From an uncultured Clostridium sp. (GTDB lineage: Bacteria; Bacillota; Clostridia; TANB77; CAG-508): 51,907 nucleotides of DNA. The DNA lies in assembly GCA_948467495.1 (NCBI GenBank), contig CAOKEO010000008.1, positions 1 through 51,907 of the forward strand. The letters run 5' to 3'. The notes below the pieces were generated by a model. That model was not told the origin of the DNA. It saw only the letters and a list, made by a program, of their open reading frames with translations, and did not search any database. Positions within the stretch are counted from its first letter, which is position 1. Every line of letters begins with the position of its first letter. This document shows, in pieces, positions 44,795-51,907 of this stretch. A program made the position numbers and the translations under genes.

Positions 44795-45571
44795 ATGGAA
44801 TTATTCGATAGTCATGCACATTTAGATGATGAAAGGTTTAAAGAAGATAGAACCCAATTAATAGAACAAATTAGAAAAGAAGGGATTACGAAACTGATAT
44901 CTGCTGGTTATAGCCTGGAATCTTCTAAAGAAGCTAAGAAATTAGCAGAGAAATATGATTTCATTTATGCAACAGCAGGAATTTCTCCAAATGATATTCC
45001 ACAATCAGAAGAAAAAATGTGGATAATGTTGGAGGAAATAAAGAAAATCGCAAAACAGACTGCCAAAATAGTCGCCATTGGTGAAATTGGTTTAGATTAT
45101 TATTGGAATCAGGAAAATAAAGAATTGCAAAAACAAGCTTTTATCAAACAAATAGGATTAGCCAATGAATTGCAATTACCAATTGTAATCCATACAAGAG
45201 AGGCAGTTATGGATACGATTGAGATTTTAAAGAAAAATGAGCCTATTCAAAAAGGGGTATTTCATTGTTGCCCTCTTAATCGAGAACTTGTAAAAGAGGC
45301 TTTACGACTGGGATTTTATATTTCTTTTGCAGGTCCAGTGACTTTCAAAAATGCTAAAAATGCAGATGAAATTATTTCTATGGTTCCAAAGGAAAAGATG
45401 TTAATTGAGACAGATAGTCCTTATTTATCACCAGAACCCTTGCGAGGAAAAAGAAATGATTCTAGAAATGTAAAGTATATTGCTCAGAAAATTGCACAAG
45501 TAAAAAAGATGGATTTGGAAGATGTAGCAAGTATTACGTATCAAAATGCAGAGAACATTTTTGGCATTTAA
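44795..45571 (+). CDS. tatD: TatD-family metal-dependent hydrolase (DNase)
   Basis: TIM-barrel hydrolase of the amidohydrolase superfamily; TatD proteins act as 3'-5' exonucleases. Metal-site motifs are DSHAHLDDERF (residues about 4-14), GEIGLDYYW, VIHTREA, and ETDSPYLSPEPLRGKRN. 258 residues. ATG 44795 is preferred over 44789 because the AGGAG site lies 8 nt before it. Ends in a terminator. Confidence 0.93.
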   Translation: MELFDSHAHLDDERFKEDRTQLIEQIRKEGITKLISAGYSLESSKEAKKLAEKYDFIYATAGISPNDIPQSEEKMWIMLEEIKKIAKQTAKIVAIGEIGLDYYWNQENKELQKQAFIKQIGLANELQLPIVIHTREAVMDTIEILKKNEPIQKGVFHCCPLNRELVKEALRLGFYISFAGPVTFKNAKNADEIISMVPKEKMLIETDSPYLSPEPLRGKRNDSRNVKYIAQKIAQVKKMDLEDVASITYQNAENIFGI

Positions 45572-45597
45572 AAAAGACATGAAGCATGTCTTTTTTT
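45571..45597. terminator. Terminator between tatD and htpX
   Basis: AAAAAGACATG (45571-45581) / CATGTCTTTTT (45585-45595), 3-nt loop, T-run to 45597, A-run on the other side; serves both convergent genes. Confidence 0.85.
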
Positions 45598-45609
45598 GGT
45601 TTTATCCTA

Positions 45610-46515
45610 TTATTTTATATGTCTTAATGCTTCAATTCTATCTTCTATGCTAGGGTGAGTAGACCACAAGCTGGAAGATTTTTTCTTACCTTCTTTGGTA
45701 TTTTTTTTAAAAGGATTAACAATATACATATTAGCGGTTGCACTATTAGCAGTAGCTAATTGATTGTCGTCTGCTTCTAGTTTTTGAAGAGCAGAGATTA
45801 ATCCATCTGGATTACGCGTCATTTCTATAGCAGTGGCATCTGCTAAAAATTCCCTTTTTCTTGAAAGTGCAAGCTGCATCAAAGAACCAAAGATAGGTGA
45901 TAAAATTAGAAAGATTAGTCCAATTATCATTAAAATAGCATTTCCTTTGCCATTATTATCTCGATCATTATCAAATCCGCCCCAAAATAAAGCACGTGAA
46001 AATATGTCAGATAGCATAACTATAAATCCTACCATAACAGAGACGATACAACTAAGGCGTATATCATAATTTTTGATATGACTCATTTCATGAGCAATCA
46101 CACCTTCTAATTCGTAATAATCGAGTTTGTCTAAAAGTCCTGTTGTTACACAAATAACAGCATTTTCAGGATTTCTTCCAGTAGCAAAAGCATTAGGTTG
46201 TAAATCATCTACCACATATAATCTGGGTTTTGTTGATAAACCAGCTGTAACCATCAAAGCATCTAGAATATTTACAATTTTTAAATCTTCTTCTCTGGTA
46301 GCTGGTCTAGCTTTGTTGAGTGATAAAACAATTTTGTCACTGTAATAATAAGAACCCCATGCAGAAGCGATGGAAAAAATTAAGGCAATGATAATAGACA
46401 TGGTTCCTAATCTTAAGGAGTGACAAATATAATATACAATTAACGTAATAACTAGGATAAAAATTGCTACAATTATACTAGATTCTGCTTTATTTTTCTT
46501 TACATTTTCAAACAT
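45610..46515 (-). CDS. htpX: HtpX-type M48 membrane zinc metalloprotease
   Basis: Membrane protease for quality control of membrane proteins. Membrane helices at about 13-32 and 35-55, and two more near 150-215. The active site HEMSH is at residues 142-146 (VIAHEMSHIKNYD), and KREFLADATAIEM supplies the third zinc ligand Glu. 301 residues, typical of HtpX. Follows lemA in the same direction with 26 bp between them; lemA-htpX is a recurrent pair. Confidence 0.93.
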   Translation of the reverse strand: MFENVKKNKAESSIIVAIFILVITLIVYYICHSLRLGTMSIIIALIFSIASAWGSYYYSDKIVLSLNKARPATREEDLKIVNILDALMVTAGLSTKPRLYVVDDLQPNAFATGRNPENAVICVTTGLLDKLDYYELEGVIAHEMSHIKNYDIRLSCIVSVMVGFIVMLSDIFSRALFWGGFDNDRDNNGKGNAILMIIGLIFLILSPIFGSLMQLALSRKREFLADATAIEMTRNPDGLISALQKLEADDNQLATANSATANMYIVNPFKKNTKEGKKKSSSLWSTHPSIEDRIEALRHIK

Positions 46516-46541
46516 TTTTTGAAATCCTTTCCCTTTGTCTA

Positions 46542-47105
46542 TTATGAATTAGAACCAAAATCTACTTTTACATTTTTTCTAGCTTCTTCACTTTCTGCTT
46601 TAAATAAGTCACGAGCAGTAAAGTTAAACATACCAGCGATAATGTTAGAAGGGAATACTTGTAATTTTGTATTGTACATGGTTACAGCATCATTATAAAA
46701 TTGCCTTGAAAAAGAAATTTTATTTTCTGTATTTCTTAATTCTTCTGATAAATCTGCGAAGTTTTGGTTAGCTTTTAATTCTGGATAATTTTCAGAAACT
46801 GCCATAATTGTTTTTAAAGCTGTGGATAATTGATTGTCTAAATCAGCTTTTTCAGAAATAGTTTGTGTGTTTGCCCAAGAAGTTCTAAGTTCTGATATTT
46901 TTGTGAAAGTTTCTTTTTCATGAGTCATATATCCTTTAACTGTTTCTACAAAGTTTGGAATTAAATCAAATCTCCTTTGTAATTGCACATCAATTTGACT
47001 CCAAGCATTGTCTACTTTTATTTTAGTTTGTACTAAACCATTGTACATTCCAATAATGGCAATGACAAGAATAATGGCGATAGCTAATAAAATCCATCCT
47101 ATCAT
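46542..47105 (-). CDS. lemA: LemA family protein
   Basis: N-terminal membrane helix (residues about 2-24), then a long helical bundle outside or inside the membrane. The family signature VDNAWSQIDVQLQRRFDLIPNFVETVKGY follows directly (broken here as VDNAWSQIDVQLQ and RRFDLIPNFVETV). 187 residues is standard. Function not established; it may help HtpX. RBS AAGGAGGAA before the ATG. First gene of the lemA-htpX unit. Confidence 0.92.
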   Translation of the reverse strand: MIGWILLAIAIILVIAIIGMYNGLVQTKIKVDNAWSQIDVQLQRRFDLIPNFVETVKGYMTHEKETFTKISELRTSWANTQTISEKADLDNQLSTALKTIMAVSENYPELKANQNFADLSEELRNTENKISFSRQFYNDAVTMYNTKLQVFPSNIIAGMFNFTARDLFKAESEEARKNVKVDFGSNS

Positions 47106-47271
47106 GTAAATTCCTCCTTACTATAATTTTTTATAAGTTTATGATATCATATTAAGAAAAATTATACAATAAGGTTTGGCAAATTAGTAATATTTTAAAG
47201 TAATTCGCATATAATATAGTAAATGCTTGTAGCCGTAAGGACAAATTATATACAAGAAAAATTTTCCAAAT

Positions 47272-47300
47272 TTGACAAAAAAAGAAAGTAATGTTATAAT
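47272..47300 (+). promoter_or_regulatory. Strong sigma-A promoter of the 3D-domain gene
   Basis: Perfect TTGACA (47272-47277), 17-bp spacer, perfect TATAAT (47295-47300). The AAGGAGG site follows at 47315-47321. Confidence 0.85.
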
Positions 47301-47332
47301 ACATTTGTTGCCAAAAGGAGGTAATGATTCAT

Positions 47333-48271
47333 ATGAAAAAAGAAGAAAAAGCATCTATTTCTATTATGAAAATTATTTGCATTAGCATGATACTAGTTTT
47401 GATATCAGGAATTGGTGTAATGGCAGTTAATACAAAATTAAATGATGTTAAAATTACACTTCAAAATGGATATGAAATGACAGCTTTAACATCTAAAACT
47501 AAAGTATCCGATATATTAGAAGAAAATAATATTATTTTGGAAGATAACCAAAAAACAATACCAGATGTAGATAGTGAAATAACAGCAGGTGAAAATATAA
47601 AAATAATAGACAAGTCTTATCAAGAAGTTCAGATTGCTAAAATATCAGAAGAAGGTGTACAAACCTCTTTGAACCAATTGTTAGAAAATTACGCACCTGT
47701 TACAGAAAAGATAATAGTAGAGCAAGTAACCATTCCTTATGAGACGATAACCAAAAATGCAACAGAAACAACAGAAGGAACTAATAATAAAGTATTACAA
47801 CAAGGGGAAGATGGTTTGAAAGAAATAACTTATAAAGCCAAATATCAAAATGGAGTGGAAATTGAAAAAATATTATTATCAGAAGTAGTAGTAAAAGAAC
47901 CAGTCAATAAAATTGTACAAGTTCAAAAAACAGAAACTTCAAGGGCTTCTACTTTACCAAGAACAGCAACAAGTTCAACACCATCAACAGGAGGAGCAAC
48001 CTATAAAATAACGGCCTATTGCTCTTGTGCAAAATGCTGCGGAAAAGCAACTGGTAGAACAGCTTCTGGAACACGAGCAACAGCAGGAAGAACAGTAGCA
48101 GCATCTAGTCAGTTTTCATTTGGAACCCAATTAAATATTGGTGGACACGTTTATACCGTAGAAGATAGAGGTGGAGCTATTAATGGTAATAAAATAGATA
48201 TCTATGTAAATTCTCATTCAGAAGCTTTAAGATGGGGTGTTAGATATTTACCAGTTAATGTAGTAAAATAA
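47333..48271 (+). CDS. Secreted G5 / 3D-domain protein (YabE/Rpf-like)
   Basis: Cell-wall protein of the YabE type. Membrane/signal segment (about 11-33), DUF348 ubiquitin-like domain (VKITLQNGYEMTALTSKTKV), G5 domain (VEQVTIPYETITKNATET; LQQGEDGLKEITYKAKYQNG), Ser/Thr linker, then a C-terminal 3D domain (KITAYCSCAKCCGKATG to the end) related to lytic transglycosylases. Of the three aspartates naming the domain, VEDRGGAI and NKIDIYVN keep theirs. The first (normally in a DPxxIPxGT context) is replaced by Ser/Gln in AASSQFSFGT. ATG 47333 is taken as the start because AAGGAGG ends 11 nt before it; ATG 47324 is only 2 nt away. Confidence 0.88.
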   Translation: MKKEEKASISIMKIICISMILVLISGIGVMAVNTKLNDVKITLQNGYEMTALTSKTKVSDILEENNIILEDNQKTIPDVDSEITAGENIKIIDKSYQEVQIAKISEEGVQTSLNQLLENYAPVTEKIIVEQVTIPYETITKNATETTEGTNNKVLQQGEDGLKEITYKAKYQNGVEIEKILLSEVVVKEPVNKIVQVQKTETSRASTLPRTATSSTPSTGGATYKITAYCSCAKCCGKATGRTASGTRATAGRTVAASSQFSFGTQLNIGGHVYTVEDRGGAINGNKIDIYVNSHSEALRWGVRYLPVNVVK

Positions 48272-48290
48272 AGAAATAGTAAGAAAAGAG

Positions 48291-48311
48291 CAGTCTAAAG
48301 ACTGTTTTTTT
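48291..48311 (+). terminator. Terminator of the 3D-domain gene
   Basis: CAGTCT (48291-48296) / AGACTG (48299-48304) with seven T after. The right half is also the start of the duplicated unit repeated at 50305. Confidence 0.8.
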
Positions 48312-50541
48312 CTGTCAATTTTTTGTATAGTAGGAATGTATTTGTTACAATTCATAGTTAAATTACTGGATAAGAAAAGCGTCTCCTAAAAAATTTTTAT
48401 TGATGAATTTCACATAACTGTGAATAGTAACATGTATTTATATTTTATCGTGAAAAGTTCAGACTTTTGTTGTTAAAAAAATGAATTTATGATATAAACT
48501 ATATTAGGTTTATAGGTAGAAATGGAGGCAAGATATGGGAACAAATTTATCTAAAATTAGACGTGAGAAAATGTTAAATACAATTGCAAAAATAAAAGAA
48601 AATATAAATGATGAAGAGACCTTAAAAAATCTTTCTTTAATAGAACATGAGCTTACTAAAAAGAAGTATGGACTATTATGGGAAGAACACGAAGAAAAAG
48701 TAGACGAAGAATTAAAAACAAAAATTCCAACTTTTAAAGAAGTAAAAGATAAAGAGATAACTTCAAATAAAGATGATAAATTTAATTTCTTACTAGAAGG
48801 AGATAACTTACATAGTTTATATTTGTTAGAGAGAACGCATAAAGGAAAAATTGATTTGATTTACATAGACCCACCATATAATACAGGAAATGAAGATTTT
48901 ATATATAATGACAAGATAGTTGATAATGAAGATGGTTATAGACATAGTAAATGGTTGTCTTTTATGGAAAAAAGATTAATTATAGCAAAACAATTACTTA
49001 CAGAACAGGGAATGATATTTATTTCAATAGATGATAATGAGGTTTCACAACTGAAACTTTTATGTGATGAAATCTTTGGAGAAAATAATAGAATATCAAC
49101 ACATCATATTCAAGTAAGATATGCGGAAAAATCTTTAGCAGATGGTAAATCAGTAAAACCAGTCATGGAATATGTGCTGATATATGCTAAAAATTATTCT
49201 AATTGTGAGTTAAATTTACCAAAAGAAGAATATACTGACACCAATTTTATATATGAAATAACAGAAACATCAAAAGGCAATATTGTAGAGTATAAAGATG
49301 GTACACAATTGCAGATATTTAAACCAAGTGAATGGAAGATAGAAAAAAAAGAAACTTCTAACATCAAATTATTAAAAGAAACTTGGGTGTCTGGAACGAT
49401 ATATTCCAAAATGTCATATGGACAAGTGGTTAGAAAATATATAGAACCTAGATATAATGATGATGGTTTAGGTTGTTTATATAAAGTAATTGGCAGAGGT
49501 GATGATGGTTTAGGATATAGATACTATGTTGGACCAACAAAGAAGAATTCGACTAGATGTAAAATGTATTCAGGAATGCCACTTTCGAGAGTTAAAGAAA
49601 TACAGTCTGGAATAGGAGCATATAGGGAAGTACCAATATCAAATTCAAGAAATTTTGCACCAGATTTTGGAAATATTGTTAATGAAGGAGGTGTACCATT
49701 TAATAGTGGAAAAAAACCTGTAAAGATGTTAAAAGAAATTATAAATTATCATAAGAATAAAAGTGCAACTATTCTTGACTTTTTTGCAGGAAGTGGAAGT
49801 ACAGCTCAAGCAGTATTAGAATTAAATCAAGAAGATAATGGAAATAGGCAATTTATATTATGCACTAATAATGAAAATAATATTTGTGAAGACATAACAT
49901 ATCAAAGAATAAAAACAGTAATTACAGGCAAAAGAAAAGATAATACGAAATATTCAAATGGTATTAATTCAAATTTAAAATATTATAAAACAACATACAT
50001 ACCAAGATTAAATACAGAAGAAGAAGACATACAGGAAAATTTATTATTGAATATCAAAAACTTAATACAACTAGAAAATGGTATTAGTGTAGATGATGAG
50101 AGAATAAAAGTAATATTAGAGGAAGAAAAATTAGATACTTTTAGTTTAAATGTGGAAGAAATAAAGAAGTGTGAAAAATTGTATATTTCATCAGATATAT
50201 TACTTACAACAAAGCAGTTAAAAACATTGAAAGAAAATAATGTCGAAGTATATGTCATTCCAGAATATTATTATGACAATGAAATTAAGGAGGTGCCATA
50301 GTATAGACTGTTTTTTTCTGTTAAATTTTTGTATAGTAGGAATGTATTTGTTACAATTCAGAGTTAAATTACTAGATAAGAAAAGCGTCTCCTAAAAAAT
50401 TTTTGTTGATGAATTTCACATAACTGTGAATAGTAACATGTATTTATTTTTTATCATGAAAAGCTCATACTTTTGTTGTTAAAAAAATGAATTTATGATA
50501 TAAACTATATTAGGATTTATAGATAGAAATGGAGGCAAAAT
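48299..50541 (+). repeat. Tandem duplication of a mod gene unit (offset about 2,006 bp)
   Basis: Sequence from AGACTGTTTTTTTCTG (48299) through the first 330 bp of mod1 recurs from 50305. The leader copies differ at scattered bases; the first 270-290 coding bases are almost identical. The unit begins inside the terminator of the preceding gene, so only the right half of that hairpin is repeated. Both leaders keep TTCACA-TAAC-TGTGAA (48409-48424 and 50415-50430), a possible operator, and the TTGTTA-17-TATAAA promoter (48470-48498 in copy 1). Confidence 0.85.
48535..50301 (+). CDS. mod: Type III DNA methyltransferase (Mod), complete copy
   Basis: Beta-class adenine methyltransferase of type III restriction-modification. 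Motif IV IYIDPPYNTGNEDF (residues about 113-126) precedes motif I DFFAGSGS (about 414-421), the type III order. The N-terminal 100 residues and the segment after motif I (VLELNQEDNGNRQFILCTNNENN) are near-identical to the second copy. The central 250 residues, the target-recognition region (from about 180, RISTHHIQVRYAEK to SGKKPVKMLKE), are unrelated to it. 588 residues, RBS GGAGG. The Res subunit is not in the window and is expected downstream of the second copy. Acts on host and foreign DNA; methylation specificity set by the central region. Confidence 0.9.
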   Translation: MGTNLSKIRREKMLNTIAKIKENINDEETLKNLSLIEHELTKKKYGLLWEEHEEKVDEELKTKIPTFKEVKDKEITSNKDDKFNFLLEGDNLHSLYLLERTHKGKIDLIYIDPPYNTGNEDFIYNDKIVDNEDGYRHSKWLSFMEKRLIIAKQLLTEQGMIFISIDDNEVSQLKLLCDEIFGENNRISTHHIQVRYAEKSLADGKSVKPVMEYVLIYAKNYSNCELNLPKEEYTDTNFIYEITETSKGNIVEYKDGTQLQIFKPSEWKIEKKETSNIKLLKETWVSGTIYSKMSYGQVVRKYIEPRYNDDGLGCLYKVIGRGDDGLGYRYYVGPTKKNSTRCKMYSGMPLSRVKEIQSGIGAYREVPISNSRNFAPDFGNIVNEGGVPFNSGKKPVKMLKEIINYHKNKSATILDFFAGSGSTAQAVLELNQEDNGNRQFILCTNNENNICEDITYQRIKTVITGKRKDNTKYSNGINSNLKYYKTTYIPRLNTEEEDIQENLLLNIKNLIQLENGISVDDERIKVILEEEKLDTFSLNVEEIKKCEKLYISSDILLTTKQLKTLKENNVEVYVIPEYYYDNEIKEVP

Positions 50542-51907
50542 ATGGAATCAAACTTATCTAAAATTAGACGTGAGAAAATGTTAAATACAATTGCAAAAAT
50601 AAAAGAAAATATAAATGATGAAGAGACCTTAAAAAATCTTTCTTTAATAGAACATGAGCTTACTAAAAAGAAGTATGGACTATTATGGGAAGAACACGAA
50701 GAAAAAGTAGACGAAGAATTAAAAACAAAAATTCCAACTTTTAAAGAAGTAAAAGATAAAGAGATAACTTCAAATAAAGATGATAAATTTAATTTCTTAC
50801 TAGAAGGAGATAACTTACATAGTTTATATTTGTTAGAGAAAACACATAAAGGGAAAATTGATGTGATATATATAGACCCACCATATAATACAGCAAATAA
50901 AGATTTTGTTTATAATGATGAGTATATAAATAAAGATGATGGTTATAGGCATAGTAAATGGTTGTCTTTTATGTGCAATAGAATTAAAATAGCACATAGT
51001 TTGTTATCTAAGAATGGGTTAATGTTTATATCTATAGATGATAATGAACAATCACAATTAAAACTTTTATGTGATGAAATATTTGGAGATACAAACTGCA
51101 TAGGAATATTACCGACTATTATGAATTTAAAGGGAAATCAAGACCAACTAGGATTTGCAGGAACTCATGAATATACACTTGTTTATGCAAAAGATATGTA
51201 TCAATGTAACTTTGGACAATTTAATGTAGATGAAGAAGAAATTGAAAAAGAATGGTCAAAAGATGAGATTGGTTACTACAAAAAAGGAGCAAATCTTAAA
51301 TCAACAGGAGTGAATGCACCAAGAGAAAAAAGACCTAATTTATATTTCCCAATATATGTATTAGCTCAAACACGTTGTGACAGAGAAGATGAGAATAAAG
51401 AATGTAAATTAGAATGGAGTTTAGAGCCTAGAGAAAATTATGTTCCAGTGTATCCCATTACTAATGGTAGAGAGATGTCTTGGAGATGGAGTAAAAATAA
51501 ATTTTTAAATGAAGCTTATGATGTTATTATCACATCAGATGGAAAAGATGGAATTTCATTTTATAAAAAGCAAAGACCTAATATAGGAGATATACCAACA
51601 AAGAAGCCGAAATCATTTTTTTATAAACCAGAGTATAGTAGTGGAAATGGCACAAATCAAGTAGTAAACATATTTGGAAGTAAGACTTTTAATAATCCAA
51701 AACCAGTTGAATTAATAAAAGATTTTATAAGAATAGGTTTAAATAGTAATAATGGTATTATACTAGATTTTTTTGCAGGAAGTGGAACAACAGGACAAGC
51801 AGTATTGGAATTAAATCAAGAAGATAATGGAAATAGGCAATTTATATTATGTACTAATAATGAAAATAATATTTGTGAAGACATAACATATCAAAGAATA
51901 AAAACAG
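50542..51907 (+). CDS. mod: Type III DNA methyltransferase (Mod), second copy, runs off the window
   Basis: Start ATG 50542 with GGAGG upstream, same context as the first copy. The first 100 residues match it almost exactly (opening MESNLSKIRREKML against MGTNLSKIRREKML). Motif IV is IYIDPPYNTANKDF. From about residue 190 the sequence is different: NCIGILPTIMNLKGNQD, with RPNLYFPIYV and SSGNGTNQVVNIFGSK, features of other type III Mod alleles. Motif I DFFAGSGTTGQA and the following VLELNQEDNGNRQF rejoin the first copy. 455 codons visible, frame open at the edge. Probably followed by res. Confidence 0.88.
   Translation, partial: MESNLSKIRREKMLNTIAKIKENINDEETLKNLSLIEHELTKKKYGLLWEEHEEKVDEELKTKIPTFKEVKDKEITSNKDDKFNFLLEGDNLHSLYLLEKTHKGKIDVIYIDPPYNTANKDFVYNDEYINKDDGYRHSKWLSFMCNRIKIAHSLLSKNGLMFISIDDNEQSQLKLLCDEIFGDTNCIGILPTIMNLKGNQDQLGFAGTHEYTLVYAKDMYQCNFGQFNVDEEEIEKEWSKDEIGYYKKGANLKSTGVNAPREKRPNLYFPIYVLAQTRCDREDENKECKLEWSLEPRENYVPVYPITNGREMSWRWSKNKFLNEAYDVIITSDGKDGISFYKKQRPNIGDIPTKKPKSFFYKPEYSSGNGTNQVVNIFGSKTFNNPKPVELIKDFIRIGLNSNNGIILDFFAGSGTTGQAVLELNQEDNGNRQFILCTNNENNICEDITYQRIKT

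Noticed and set aside
1..51907. CRISPR arrays, rRNA or tRNA genes
   Set aside because: No regularly spaced repeats and no recognisable tRNA or rRNA sequence seen on either strand.

Overview
The window is low-GC DNA from a Firmicute. The gene content (spoIIE, two CotF-like coat proteins, a G5/3D protein, mecA, the radC-mreBCD-mrdA-minC block) points to an endospore-forming clostridium, perhaps an uncultured gut lineage; the species cannot be told from the sequence. There are no rRNA, tRNA or CRISPR genes. LAYOUT: 1-3.54 kb is the end of a mobile element (small ORFs, a large serine recombinase, a Fic protein) that appears to have cut a ZIP metal-transporter gene, of which only the 3' part remains at 3.54-3.84 kb. 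Next come pcrA (4.1-6.4), a small reverse-strand two-ORF unit (6.4-6.8), two CotF-like coat genes (6.9-7.4), an M23 peptidase (7.7-8.7), mecA (reverse), and the cell-shape/division block DUF4321-radC-mreB-mreC-mreD-mrdA-minC (9.6-16.0). Two reverse-strand hypothetical genes end against minC. From 17.5 to 38.4 kb two tandem operons each encode a pair (A then B) of about 1,660-1,760-residue secreted, membrane-anchored surface proteins. Behind them are spoIIE, a WG-repeat protein, an unknown membrane protein, acpS, tatD, htpX-lemA (reverse) and the 3D-domain protein. The window ends in a tandem duplication of a type III DNA methyltransferase (mod) gene, the second copy running off the edge. 

MAIN OBSERVATION: four genes in the first 10.4 kb (recombinase, ZIP transporter, pcrA, radC) look frameshifted, with five breaks in total. 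Every break has the same form: an in-frame CGG codon at which skipping one base (the C) restores the family sequence, and the codon then read is always glycine (GGA, GGT, GGC, GGT, GGA). I checked every CGG I could find against the reading frames. No intact gene in the window uses CGG as an arginine codon, although CGT, CGC, CGA, AGA and AGG all occur. This fits CGG being unassigned and prompting +1 frameshifting, or a quadruplet CGGN read as glycine. A sequence-specific insertion error (extra C before GG) is the main alternative. 

SECOND OBSERVATION: two copies of a 183-bp nested-hairpin element bracket the four surface-protein genes in opposite orientation. Their 121-nt cores are about 88% identical. 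Their 31-bp outer arms are perfectly self-complementary within each copy, but carry an 18-bp middle that is unrelated between copies (AAAACCA-N18-ATAAAT). 

THIRD OBSERVATION: the mod pair has near-identical ends and unrelated central target-recognition regions, as expected of a shuffling methylation-specificity system.
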